From Chitinophagaceae bacterium (GTDB lineage: Bacteria; Bacteroidota; Bacteroidia; Chitinophagales; Chitinophagaceae), in NCBI GenBank assembly GCA_016719015.1, contig JADKAZ010000008.1, positions 1 through 64,000 of the forward strand: DNA of 64,000 nucleotides, read 5' to 3'. Shown here one piece after another: positions 25,219 through 34,111 of the stretch (position 1 is its first letter; each line of letters begins with the position of its first letter). The notes beneath the pieces were generated by a model. That model ran no database searches. It worked only from the letters and a program-made list of their open reading frames with translations, and was not told the origin of the DNA. Position numbers and translations under genes: made by a program.

Positions 25219-26469
25219 TTAAGCAAGCTCTATAACTGTGATTTCCGGCAAAATTCCGACCCGGCCCGGATAACCCAGAAAGCCAAAACCCCGGTTTACA
25301 TATAATTTTTGGTTGTCCTTTTCATATAAACCGGCCCACTCTTTATAAAGATATTGAACCGGGCTCCATTTTAAACCCGGTATTTCTACTCCAAACTGCA
25401 TACCATGAGTGTGGCCCGAAAGGGTAAGGTCAATATCAGGATATTTTTGCACCACTCCGGCTTTCCAATGAGATGGGTCGTGGCTCATTAATATTTTAAA
25501 CGGAAAAGAAGATGCACCGGCACTTGCTTTTTCAAGGTTTCCATAGCTATGAAAACCCCTGCGCCCACTGATATTTTGTACTCCGAGCAAAGCTATTTGC
25601 TGACCCTCTTTCTCAATGGCCACATGCTCATCGTTCAGTAATCGCCAGCCTAATTTTGCATGTACCTTTTTCAATTCTTCCAGGTTCGCCGTTTTAAGTT
25701 CATCACTTTCCCACTTCACATAGTCTCCATAATCATGATTACCTAACGTGGAATAAACCCCAAGCGGTGCAGTCAATTTATCAAATACATCCATATAGTC
25801 AGTCATCTCACTGGCCATGTTATTCACAAGGTCGCCGGTAAAAAGAATCAGGTCAGGCTGTTCCTTCATAATTTTATACACCCCTTTCATCACAGCTTCC
25901 TTGTTATTAAAACTACCTGAATGTATATCTGAGATGTGAACAATTTTTATCCCTTTGAATGCTGATGGCAAGTTGCTATAAGTGAGCTTTACTCTTTTAA
26001 CCTGGTAGCGGTATTTATTACCAAATCCATAGATCAATGTTCCAAAAAGGCCTCCGCCCATAATCATACCTGCCCAACTAAGAAATGCTGACCGGGAAAT
26101 AGTATCAGGTGATGCCAAATTTTCTCCATTTGATTTCGGTGTAAATATTTTACCCGCCACCCATTGCACACCACGACGAACATCATCAATCAAAAAAAAG
26201 AAAGAAGCAATGAGCTTTGAAAAAAATAATCCTGCAATCAGTGCAAAAATGGTCGTTCGGGCAAACCGGGTCTGCTTTTCTACCTGCAAATAAGGTAGCA
26301 GCAATAAAATTACAATTGCGGCAATGGACAAAACCCAATAGCTGGTATAAAGAATAGTCTTTGTCCGGGCAGAGGCCGAACCCGAAACAGCTTTCAATGC
26401 CTGGAAAAAGTAGATATCGAGCAATAACATAAAGCCTATCAATATCCACCAGAAGGGAGAGTTACGCAT
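25219..26469 (-). CDS. Membrane-anchored metallophosphoesterase
   Basis: The protein has 416 residues from ATG 26469. Four hydrophobic segments occupy the first 150 residues, followed by a calcineurin-like phosphoesterase domain: HISDIHSG, GDLVNN, GNHDYGD, MSHDPSHW and SGHTHGMQFG supply the two-metal site. The arrangement is that of YkuE/YaeI-like enzymes. Natural substrate is unknown; some relatives act on lipid-linked phosphates. MRNSPFWW is preferred as start because the longer frame adds an atypical N-terminus. Confidence 0.88.
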   Translation of the reverse strand: MRNSPFWWILIGFMLLLDIYFFQALKAVSGSASARTKTILYTSYWVLSIAAIVILLLLPYLQVEKQTRFARTTIFALIAGLFFSKLIASFFFLIDDVRRGVQWVAGKIFTPKSNGENLASPDTISRSAFLSWAGMIMGGGLFGTLIYGFGNKYRYQVKRVKLTYSNLPSAFKGIKIVHISDIHSGSFNNKEAVMKGVYKIMKEQPDLILFTGDLVNNMASEMTDYMDVFDKLTAPLGVYSTLGNHDYGDYVKWESDELKTANLEELKKVHAKLGWRLLNDEHVAIEKEGQQIALLGVQNISGRRGFHSYGNLEKASAGASSFPFKILMSHDPSHWKAGVVQKYPDIDLTLSGHTHGMQFGVEIPGLKWSPVQYLYKEWAGLYEKDNQKLYVNRGFGFLGYPGRVGILPEITVIELA

Positions 26470-26632
26470 AAGTGCCAAATTTAAGAGAGTAAATAGTATG
26501 GTTATTGTTTTGCTGAACACTTATTTTTGCCGGAATCGCCTGTAAAATGGGCAAAACTTAATTTTGTGTTGTTGGTTCCAGGCGGCAATTTTACTACAAA
26601 CATTCAATCACTTTCAAGGAGTTTTCGGCAAA

Positions 26633-27436
26633 ATGGCAAGAATAATCGGTGTAGCAAATCAAAAAGGTGGAGTTGGAAAAACAACTACCGCTATCAACCT
26701 GGCGGCAAGCTTTGCTGTGCTGGAATACAAAACGCTGCTGGTTGATGGCGACCCGCAAGCCAATAGCACTACCGGCGTTGGTTTTGATTTGCACAATATC
26801 ACCCAAAGTCTTTATGACTGCATGGTAAACCAGGCAAAAGCAAAAGATGTGATATTGAAAACCGAGATACCTAATCTTGACCTCATCCCCTCACATATTG
26901 ATTTAGTAGGTGCGGAAATAGAAATGATAAATTATCCTAGCCGGGAAATGGTGCTTAAAAATTTATTAGAACCCATCAGGGAAGATTATGATTTCATTGT
27001 TATAGACTGCTCCCCCTCCCTTGGTCTGATTACAGTAAATGCATTAAGTGCAGCAGATTCGGTTGTGGTGCCTGTTCAATGTGAGTTTTTTGCATTAGAA
27101 GGCTTAGGCAAATTGCTTAATACAATTAAAATTGTGCAAAGCAGGCTGAATACTGAGTTGGTCATTGAAGGAATATTAATGACGATGTACGATGGTCGTC
27201 TTCGGCTTAGCAACCAGGTAGTAAGTGAAGTACGCCGTCATTTTGAAGATATGGTATTCAGCACTATTGTTCACCGGAATGCAAAACTGGCCGAAGCTCC
27301 CAGCACCGGAAAACCAGTAATATTATATGATGCCAGCAGTAAAGGCTCGGTTAATTATCTTAACCTTGCAAAAGAAATCCTTCAGAAAAATGACATGACG
27401 AAAATTAAGAATGAAGAGAGGATTTTGGAACTGTAA
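26633..27436 (+). CDS. parA: Chromosome-partitioning ATPase ParA
   Basis: This 267-residue Walker-type ATPase segregates the chromosome with ParB. The deviant Walker A KGGVGKTT is at residues 11-18, with D38 in LLVDGD and the FIVIDCSPSLG Walker B near 124. It lacks an N-terminal HTH, as usual for chromosomal Soj-type ParA. AAGGA about 12 bases before ATG 26633 supports this start, and TAATTTTG at 26559-26566 is a possible -7 box. parB follows after 17 bases. Confidence 0.95.
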   Translation: MARIIGVANQKGGVGKTTTAINLAASFAVLEYKTLLVDGDPQANSTTGVGFDLHNITQSLYDCMVNQAKAKDVILKTEIPNLDLIPSHIDLVGAEIEMINYPSREMVLKNLLEPIREDYDFIVIDCSPSLGLITVNALSAADSVVVPVQCEFFALEGLGKLLNTIKIVQSRLNTELVIEGILMTMYDGRLRLSNQVVSEVRRHFEDMVFSTIVHRNAKLAEAPSTGKPVILYDASSKGSVNYLNLAKEILQKNDMTKIKNEERILEL

Positions 27437-27453
27437 CCGTTAAGCAAAAAGAT

Positions 27454-28371
27454 ATGACTACTCCGAAGCAAAATAAAGAACTGCTCGGCAAAGGAATCCG
27501 TTCCTTGTTGCAGAATATTGACGCTGATTTAAAAACAACCAGCGGTTCATTGAAAACAACGGTGGTTGAAAATGCAACAGGCACTAATCGTATTTCCATT
27601 GATGATATTGAACCTAACCCTAAACAACCCCGTCGTGATTTTGAGGAAAAGGCTTTGCAGGAGTTGGCGGAGTCCATAAAATTGCATGACATTATTCAAC
27701 CAGTTACCGTTTCTAAGTTAGCTTCCGGAAAATACCGGCTTATTTCCGGTGAAAGAAGATGGAGAGCTGCGAAGCTGGCAGGCATAAAAGATATTCCTGC
27801 TTATGTACGGCAGGCAAATGATGTGCAGCTACTTGAGCTGGCATTATTGGAAAACCTACAACGGGAAGATCTGAATGCCATGGAAATTTCCCTGAGTTAT
27901 AAAAGAATGATGGAGGAGTTAGATTACACACAGGAACAGGTAGCAGAAAGAATGGGTAAAGACAGAAGTACTGTTGCCAATTTTATCCGGTTATTAAAAT
28001 TACCCCCTGATATTCAATTGGCCGTACGAAGCGGAGAATTAAGTATGGGTCATGCAAGGGCATTAATTAATGTAGATACGATAGATAAACAGCTTTTCAT
28101 TTATAAAGAAATAAAAGAAAAAGGTTTGTCGGTAAGACAAACAGAAGCATTAGTCAGAAACCTTTATAAACAGGGTGGCGGTGTTAAAAAATCTTCAAAA
28201 AGCCAGTTAGCCCCGGCTTTCCAGCGAATAGAAGATAAATTAGCATCGCATTTCAGTACCCGGGTAAAGCTTAGACATAGCCGCAATGGAAGCGGACAAA
28301 TCATCATTGACTATTATTCACAGGAAGAACTCAATAAAATTCTCGGGCAAATGGATGCACCACTTGATTAA
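27454..28371 (+). CDS. parB: Chromosome-partitioning CTPase ParB
   Basis: This 305-residue protein binds parS and spreads as a CTP-dependent clamp. The CTP-binding box GERRWRA is at residues 99-105 and the ENLQRE motif near 133. A helix-turn-helix (about 155-190: EQVAERMGKDRSTVANFIRLL) reads parS, and a C-terminal dimerisation domain follows. I could not spot a canonical parS palindrome in the window. Confidence 0.94.
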   Translation: MTTPKQNKELLGKGIRSLLQNIDADLKTTSGSLKTTVVENATGTNRISIDDIEPNPKQPRRDFEEKALQELAESIKLHDIIQPVTVSKLASGKYRLISGERRWRAAKLAGIKDIPAYVRQANDVQLLELALLENLQREDLNAMEISLSYKRMMEELDYTQEQVAERMGKDRSTVANFIRLLKLPPDIQLAVRSGELSMGHARALINVDTIDKQLFIYKEIKEKGLSVRQTEALVRNLYKQGGGVKKSSKSQLAPAFQRIEDKLASHFSTRVKLRHSRNGSGQIIIDYYSQEELNKILGQMDAPLD

Positions 28372-28377
28372 TTGACC

Positions 28378-29001
28378 ATGAGAATATCTCTCACTTTGTT
28401 AGGCTGTATTTTTCTATTATCCGCTGTAAGTACGTATGGGCAGAAGGAGAAACCAGCTATTGTTTCAATTGATTCAACACCGGTAATTGCAAAAAAAGCA
28501 GCAATGAACAGGTATGACTCTGCAACATTGGCCCATAGTCCCAAAAAAGCAGCCATTCGTTCTGCTATACTTCCGGGTTTAGGACAGATATACAATAAGA
28601 AATACTGGAAGCTACCAATTGTATATGGTGCTTTGGGTACCTGTGCTGGTGTTTTTTTATTTAATCTCGGCAGCTACAAGGACACAAAATTTGCCTATAA
28701 AGTAAAATATAATATGCGGGTCTTCAGGACTGACTCTGCATTGTACTCAAATATCAAAACAAACCTGAAACCACTAAGCGAAGAATCACTCCGTTTCTAT
28801 CGCAATCAATACCGGCGGGATATTGATTACTCGGCACTTTTTTTTCTCATCCTATGGGGTTTAAACGTTGTTGATGCTTCAGTAGATGCTCACCTCAAAA
28901 GCTTTGATGTAAGTCCTGAACTAAGTTTGAAATTTAAGCCCGGTTATAGTGACCTTGCCAGGACCAATGGCCTTAGCCTGGTATTGAAGATCGGCAAATG
29001 A
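28378..29001 (+). CDS. DUF5683 membrane protein
   Basis: The gene encodes 207 residues from ATG 28378; the TTG six bases earlier is unlikely. A signal sequence (about residues 1-22) is followed by SAILPGLGQIYNKKYWKLP, the DUF5683 hallmark, and two further hydrophobic segments. The function is unknown. In many Bacteroidota this gene follows parB and precedes dapB, as here, so the placement is conserved even though the role is not understood. Confidence 0.85.
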   Translation: MRISLTLLGCIFLLSAVSTYGQKEKPAIVSIDSTPVIAKKAAMNRYDSATLAHSPKKAAIRSAILPGLGQIYNKKYWKLPIVYGALGTCAGVFLFNLGSYKDTKFAYKVKYNMRVFRTDSALYSNIKTNLKPLSEESLRFYRNQYRRDIDYSALFFLILWGLNVVDASVDAHLKSFDVSPELSLKFKPGYSDLARTNGLSLVLKIGK

Positions 29002-29044
29002 TAAATCCGTACCAGCACGGGTATGCTTAAGCAGCTTTAATAGT

Positions 29045-29052
29045 TACATTTG
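29045..29052 (+). promoter_or_regulatory. Candidate dapB -7 box (TACATTTG)
   Basis: The sequence matches TAnnTTTG and lies 20 bases before the dapB start. No clear -33 TTTG is visible at the usual distance, so confidence is limited. Confidence 0.4.
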
Positions 29053-29071
29053 TAATAAGTAAAAAGATTTT

Positions 29072-29788
29072 ATGCGAATCGCATTGATTGGTTATGGCAA
29101 AATGGGCAGGGCGATCGAAGAAGTGGCTTTGCAAAGGGGACATGAAATTGTAATCAAAATTGACCAGCCCAATCTTCATGAATTCACCAAAGAAAATTTT
29201 GCAATTGCAGAAGCAGCTATTGAATTTACCAGTCCGCACAGTGCTTTAGAAAATGTAAAGAAATGTTTGGATTTTGGTATTCCGGTGGTTTGCGGCTCCA
29301 CCGGTTGGACAGACCGCCTGGAAGAAATGAAAAAAATTTGTGCTGATAAAAACGGCTCCTTTATTTATTCGAGTAACTACAGTGTTGGAGTAAATATTTT
29401 TTTTGAAATAAATAAAAAGTTGGCCGCATTAATGGCCCCTCACAAAGAGTACGAAGTGATACTGGAAGAAACACACCATACCCAAAAGAAAGATGCGCCC
29501 AGCGGAACAGCTATCACACTTGCCGAACAAATCCTGGAACAGGTTAAAAGAAAGAAACAATGGGTGAACGAATTAAGCGACCATCCGGAAGACCTGGAAA
29601 TTATCAGCCAGCGGGTTGACCCGGCACCCGGCACACATAGTGTAAAATATTCATCCGCCATTGATACCATAGAAATCATTCACACGGCTCATAACCGAAA
29701 AGGTTTTGCATCCGGGGCAGTTTTGGCTGCTGAATTTGCAAAAGACAATAAAGGTTTTTTCACCATGAAAGAAGTCCTTAACCTCTGA
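29072..29788 (+). CDS. dapB: 4-hydroxy-tetrahydrodipicolinate reductase
   Basis: This enzyme reduces hydroxytetrahydrodipicolinate with NAD(P)H in lysine and diaminopimelate synthesis. It has 238 residues. ALIGYGKMGRAIEE (residues 4-17) is the dinucleotide-binding loop. ETHHTQKKDAPSGTA (about 132-146) holds the catalytic His pair and Lys. Somewhat shorter than the E. coli enzyme, it is normal for Bacteroidota. The next gene begins nine bases after its stop. Confidence 0.95.
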   Translation: MRIALIGYGKMGRAIEEVALQRGHEIVIKIDQPNLHEFTKENFAIAEAAIEFTSPHSALENVKKCLDFGIPVVCGSTGWTDRLEEMKKICADKNGSFIYSSNYSVGVNIFFEINKKLAALMAPHKEYEVILEETHHTQKKDAPSGTAITLAEQILEQVKRKKQWVNELSDHPEDLEIISQRVDPAPGTHSVKYSSAIDTIEIIHTAHNRKGFASGAVLAAEFAKDNKGFFTMKEVLNL

Positions 29789-29797
29789 TGCCATCCT

Positions 29798-31597
29798 ATG
29801 AAGCGATACTGCCTTTTTATATTGGTTCTTTTTATTACAGCCACCGCAAGGGCACAGGTAAATGTTGACAGTTTGCGGAGAGTGATAAATTCGAAACAAC
29901 CCTACCAGGAAAAAATAACTGCCTCCATTAAAATTCTCGAAAATTTTGAGACTAAAAATTTTGACACTACAATTATTGAGGGTAATAAAGCACTTGCACT
30001 GGCAAGAAAAAACACAGACTCCATTGCCGTGGCCAAAATAAAACGTCATATTGGAGTAGCGAGTTATTTTCAGGGGAAATATGATATAGCAGCAAAAAAT
30101 TATTATGAATCCGTAGCTATCCTTGAAAAGGCAAATGAAAAAAAAGAACTGGCTCCGTTATATAATGAACTTGGTAAGTTATATCGGAAAACAAGAGATC
30201 TTGACAAAGCCATGCAGAATTATGAAAAAGCGGCAGCTCTTTTTAAACAGTTAAATGATTCCGCAGGGGTATCTATGATATTAAATGAATCAGGCGTAGT
30301 GTATGAATATAAGGCCGATTATAAAGAAGCATTGAACCGTTATACCGCTTCCCTTAACCTGGCAGAAGCCAGGGGAGATTCGTTAAGCGTATCCTATGCT
30401 GTCAGTAATATTGCAGGCATCTTTGTCATTGAAAAAAAATATACAGAAGCTGAAAAAAACTTGCTTAGGGCACTGAATATCCGCCAGCTATTAAAAGATA
30501 GTTTTGCCATTGCCCTCACCTACTCTGACCTTGGAGTAGCCATGAACGGGAAAGGCGATTATATAAAAGCTACTTCCTATTTACAAATGAGCAACAAACT
30601 GGCAGAAACCTTGCAATATGTAGAACTACAATCCAATAATTACAGTGAATTGGCTAGTGTAGCACAACGAAAAGGTCAGTACCAGGAAGCTTATGAGTAT
30701 TATTTGAAGAGATCTTACCTCCGGGACAGTTTATATGCCATGGAAAAAACCAAGCAGATAGCTGAACTTAATACCAAATATGAATCGGCTAAAAAAGAGC
30801 AACAAATAAAAGAGCAGCATAACCGTATCCGCATGCAAAATTTTTTATTCATTGGTATTGGCGGATTGGCATTGTTAACCGGCCTTCTTATCAACTCACA
30901 ATACCGGCGCAATAAGCTGCGGCAGGAAGCACAAATGAAAACTGAGCTGATGAAACAACAGGAAATGGCGGTAAAGGCTGTAATAGAAGCCGAAGAAAAT
31001 GAACGGCAACGAATTGCCAAAGACCTGCATGATGGGGTTGGTCAAATGATGAGTGCGGCCAAAATGAACTTGTCTGCCTTTGAATCAGAAGTACAATTCG
31101 CTAACGACGAACAAAAAAAATCATTGAAAAAAGTAATACAGCTGGTGGATGAAAGCTGCAAAGAGGTTCGGACAGTTTCTCATATTATGATGCCCAATGC
31201 CTTATTAAAAAATAACCTGGCGGCTGCCATCCATGATTTCGTAAATAAGCTGAATAATAAAACATTGCAGGCCCATGTAAATACAATAGGGCTGGATGAA
31301 AGAATGGACTCTAATATAGAAACGGTGCTTTACCGTGTAATGCAGGAATGTGTGCACAATGCCATTAAACATGCCGGGGCCACCACATTAGACATTTCTC
31401 TTATTCGTGACAAAGACGGCATTAGCGGTACTGTAGAGGACAACGGCAAGGGCTTCGATGCAGCAGATAAAGACAACTTTGAAGGCATCGGCCTCAAAAA
31501 TATTACTACCCGTATCGAATACCTGAAAGGTACCGTAGATTTTGATACGGCCCCGGGAAGGGGAACCGTAGTAGCTTTCCATGTGCCCTTTTCTTAA
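29798..31597 (+). CDS. TPR-containing sensor histidine kinase
   Basis: The protein has 599 residues. Signal peptide 1-20 is followed by a periplasmic array of tetratricopeptide repeats (about 60-310), one membrane helix (about 350-370), a coiled linker and a HisKA_3 dimerisation domain with phospho-acceptor His411 (AKDLHDGVGQ). The NarL-type HATPase has QECVHNAIKHA (N box), VEDNGKGF and GIGLKNI. The cognate regulator is almost certainly the NarL-type protein at 31792. The signal sensed is unknown. Its nine-base gap from dapB suggests shared transcription. Confidence 0.9.
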   Translation: MKRYCLFILVLFITATARAQVNVDSLRRVINSKQPYQEKITASIKILENFETKNFDTTIIEGNKALALARKNTDSIAVAKIKRHIGVASYFQGKYDIAAKNYYESVAILEKANEKKELAPLYNELGKLYRKTRDLDKAMQNYEKAAALFKQLNDSAGVSMILNESGVVYEYKADYKEALNRYTASLNLAEARGDSLSVSYAVSNIAGIFVIEKKYTEAEKNLLRALNIRQLLKDSFAIALTYSDLGVAMNGKGDYIKATSYLQMSNKLAETLQYVELQSNNYSELASVAQRKGQYQEAYEYYLKRSYLRDSLYAMEKTKQIAELNTKYESAKKEQQIKEQHNRIRMQNFLFIGIGGLALLTGLLINSQYRRNKLRQEAQMKTELMKQQEMAVKAVIEAEENERQRIAKDLHDGVGQMMSAAKMNLSAFESEVQFANDEQKKSLKKVIQLVDESCKEVRTVSHIMMPNALLKNNLAAAIHDFVNKLNNKTLQAHVNTIGLDERMDSNIETVLYRVMQECVHNAIKHAGATTLDISLIRDKDGISGTVEDNGKGFDAADKDNFEGIGLKNITTRIEYLKGTVDFDTAPGRGTVVAFHVPFS

Positions 31598-31660
31598 CCA
31601 CAGAATACACAGATTACTTTTCACGGATTACACACTGTTACCTGTGTATTAATCTGTGGT
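31598..31660. repeat. Inverted CACAGATTACACAG-type repeat
   Basis: CCACAG-A-ATACACAG (about 31599-31613) pairs with CTGTGTATTAATCTGTGG (31642-31659) with a three-base bulge. The internal units (CACAGATTAC, CACGGATTACACA) repeat in tandem. This is a dispersed repeat type seen in many genomes. A weaker relative (CCACAGAGATTA) lies at about 34061. It may also act as the terminator of the kinase gene. Confidence 0.5.
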
Positions 31661-31791
31661 AAAAACCCTCTTTAACATTTCCCCAACTGTAACCTGTCCC
31701 ACCTCTGCATCCATACTATCGTCAACCGGTTGACAAAAAAATGAACTAAACCAATTTTAAAGTATTTTACCACCTGCAATCACTAACGACA

Positions 31792-32433
31792 ATGAAAAAC
31801 GGGAAAATTACACTCGCCCTGGTAGATGACCACCAGATAGTTATAGATGGATTAACATCCTTATTGAAAGGTCACGATAAATTTAAATTTGCCTTTGCTA
31901 CCACCGACAGCGGTGAAGTAGTAGAAAGAATAGCCCAGACACCCATTGATGTTTTATTGACTGATGTAATGATGCCCAAACTACCCGGCAATCAATTAGC
32001 CAAACAAGTAAAAGAAAAATATCCGCATGTAAAAATACTGGCTCTTTCCATGAGTGGACAAGGCGACCTGGTCAATGAAATGATAGAAGATGCGGACATC
32101 GCCGGGTATGTATTAAAAAATATCGGTAAGCAGGAATTAATCACTGCCTTAGAAAAAATTGCCGGCGGCGGTATTTATTTCAGCGAAGAAGTGATAGATG
32201 AATTGCAACGTACCAGTCAGCGTAAAAAACAAAATGCAGAAGTCCATCTTACCGACCGGGAAATAGAAATCACCCGGTTAATAGAAAAGGAATATAACAA
32301 TAAACAAATAGCTGAAACACTATTTATCAGCGAACGGACGGTGGAAACACATCGTAAGAATATTTTTCGCAAAACAAATACAAATTCTGTTATTGGATTG
32401 GTGAAGTATGCGTATGAGCATAAGTTGATATAG
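31792..32433 (+). CDS. NarL/FixJ-type response regulator
   Basis: The protein has 213 residues. The receiver domain has acidic pocket D12-D13, phospho-acceptor D58 (LLTDVMMP) and Lys near 110. The C-terminal LuxR-type HTH (about 148-210: LTDREIEITRLIEKEYNNKQIAETLFISERTVETHRKNIFRK) binds DNA. It is the expected partner of the TPR histidine kinase 195 bases upstream. The intervening repeat suggests that the two may be transcribed separately. Confidence 0.92.
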   Translation: MKNGKITLALVDDHQIVIDGLTSLLKGHDKFKFAFATTDSGEVVERIAQTPIDVLLTDVMMPKLPGNQLAKQVKEKYPHVKILALSMSGQGDLVNEMIEDADIAGYVLKNIGKQELITALEKIAGGGIYFSEEVIDELQRTSQRKKQNAEVHLTDREIEITRLIEKEYNNKQIAETLFISERTVETHRKNIFRKTNTNSVIGLVKYAYEHKLI

Positions 32434-32761
32434 GGTTTCGAAGCATTGTTAAACAGATTCCCGCTTTATAAAATCTTGCATGAATGGGCTGAATTGCCCC
32501 AGAATTAGTCAAACATTTTTCAGGCAGGTAAAAAATCTAAGAATAGATATCGGGTTTTGCACCAGTTGATGTGACGAATAATCTTCAACTTTTGTATTAG
32601 TTTGGGCTGCAGATCTGCAGAAGAAACTCTGATTAAACATAGATTATAATTCCAATTTTGTTTCTTTTAATCTATAGTTCGTGTCAACCTTTTCCAAATA
32701 CCCACCGAACAAGCACTATTATTGGCCCCTCACATCATATCATCATTTTTTCCAAATAAAC
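32434..32761. other. Intergenic region with a 14-bp palindrome
   Basis: No open frame or RNA gene is convincing in these 328 bases. A perfect palindrome CTGCAGATCTGCAG lies at 32607-32620, and a weak stem GGGC/GCCC lies at 32486-32499. The remainder is AT-rich. Confidence 0.3.
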
Positions 32762-32806
32762 TTTGCGTAACCAAAAGGTTTCCTATATTTGTAACCGAAC
32801 GGTTAC
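32762..32806 (+). promoter_or_regulatory. ArsR-gene promoter with two operator palindromes
   Basis: TTTG (32762-32765) and TATATTTG (32784-32791), 18 bases apart, match the Bacteroidota -33/-7 promoter. Two sites of form GTAACC-N4-GGTT overlap it: GTAACC-AAAA-GGTT (32767-32780) and the perfect GTAACC-GAAC-GGTTAC (32791-32806). Their centres are 24 bases apart and bracket the -7 box. They are the likely autoregulatory operators for the ArsR-type repressor encoded just downstream. Confidence 0.75.
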
Positions 32807-32824
32807 CCAATTAAACTATACACC

Positions 32825-33178
32825 ATGAGAAGAGATGTGTTCCAGGCCATAGCAGACCCTACCCGAAGGGAGATCATTAATATGATCTCTATGCAATCGC
32901 TAAACCTGAATGCGGTGGCCGAAAAATTTGATGTCAGCCGTCCTGCTATTTCCAAGCATATTAAAATACTGACGGAATGCGGCCTGATTGTTATCAAACA
33001 AAAAGGAAGAGAACGGTATTGCGAAGCCAAACTGCAAAAGCTCAATGAAGTTGCTGATTGGGTAGAGCAATACAAACAATTCTGGAATGCGAAACTCGAT
33101 GCACTCGAAAATTATTTAGTCAAAATACAAACTAAAAAACCTGCAACCAATGTTAAACGTAACCGCAAAAAGAGCTGA
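32825..33178 (+). CDS. ArsR/SdpR-type winged-helix repressor
   Basis: The protein has 117 residues. VFQAIADPTRREIINMI opens the ArsR fold, and the recognition helix is DVSRPAISKHIKIL (about 37-50). The cysteine motif of metal-sensing ArsR proteins is absent, so it belongs to the SdpR-like group often paired with SRPBCC proteins. Two operator palindromes lie 18-60 bases upstream, suggesting self-repression. Its end overlaps the SRPBCC gene by 29 bases. The inducer is unknown. Confidence 0.88.
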   Translation: MRRDVFQAIADPTRREIINMISMQSLNLNAVAEKFDVSRPAISKHIKILTECGLIVIKQKGRERYCEAKLQKLNEVADWVEQYKQFWNAKLDALENYLVKIQTKKPATNVKRNRKKS

Positions 33179-34052
33179 CCGGGAATTAACTATTTCCCGT
33201 CTTATCAATGCTCCAAGAGAATTGGTCTATGACGCATGGACCGACCCCAAACACCTGGTGCATTGGTGGGGGCCGGATGGTTTTACCATTACTAACCATG
33301 AAATAGAAGTAAAAGCCGGTGGCACCTGGAGGTATATGATGCATGGCCCCGATGGCAGGGATTACCCTAACAGGATAGTTTTCATTGAAGTGGTAAAGCC
33401 CGAACGTTTAGTGTACAAACATGCCGGTGATGAAGATACCGAGCCGGTAAGCTTTCATGTAACCGTAATTTTTGAAAAAATAGGTCACAAGACAAAGATC
33501 ACCATGAATTCCATTTTCGAATCGGCAGCAGAGCTTGACAGGGTGGAAAGTGAATATAGTGCGATAGAAGGCGGCAAACAGCATGTTACCAATTTGGACA
33601 AATATCTTTCCGCTTTACCGGCAAATAAAAACCCATTCGAAATAGAACGACTGCTTCATGCTCCCATTGAAAAAGTATGGAGTGCCATCTCCAGCAAAGA
33701 TGAAATGGACAATTGGTATTTTAAGATAGATTCTTTTAAACCGGTAGTTGGTTTTACTTTTCAATTCTCAGGAACAGGAAGAAAAGGAGAAACATATATC
33801 CATCATTGCGAAATAAAAGAAGTGGTGCCGATGAAAAAAATAAGTTATACCTGGCGGTATGAAGGTATTCCAGGTAATTCACTGGTGGAATTTGAATTAA
33901 CTCCGGAAGGGAATAAGACAAAATTGAAACTCACTCATACAGGATTAGAGACTTTTGTAACAGACAATCCTGATTTTGCAAAAACCAGTTTCGTAGAAGG
34001 ATGGACACATATTATCGGCAAGTCTCTTCCAGAATATTTGAAGAAAGCATAA
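33150..34052 (+). CDS. Tandem SRPBCC (AHSA1-like) protein
   Basis: The protein has 300 residues with two START-like AHSA1 domains. The first begins RLINAPRELVYDAWTDPKHLVHWWGPDGF (about 15-43), the second ERLLHAPIEKVWSAISSKDEMDNWY (about 165-190). Each folds around a hydrophobic cavity, so ligand binding is likely. It is translationally coupled to the ArsR gene by a 29-base overlap, a common pairing in Bacteroidota. The ligand is unknown. Confidence 0.85.
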   Translation: MLNVTAKRADRELTISRLINAPRELVYDAWTDPKHLVHWWGPDGFTITNHEIEVKAGGTWRYMMHGPDGRDYPNRIVFIEVVKPERLVYKHAGDEDTEPVSFHVTVIFEKIGHKTKITMNSIFESAAELDRVESEYSAIEGGKQHVTNLDKYLSALPANKNPFEIERLLHAPIEKVWSAISSKDEMDNWYFKIDSFKPVVGFTFQFSGTGRKGETYIHHCEIKEVVPMKKISYTWRYEGIPGNSLVEFELTPEGNKTKLKLTHTGLETFVTDNPDFAKTSFVEGWTHIIGKSLPEYLKKA

Positions 34053-34111
34053 TTACCAGCCACAGAGATTATGAGTAATCTAATTTGTAGAAATCTGTAA
34101 TGGGCAAAAAA

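Noticed and set aside
26633..28371. Replication origin or parS cluster near parAB
   Set aside because: I found no parS-like palindrome or DnaA-box cluster around these genes by eye.
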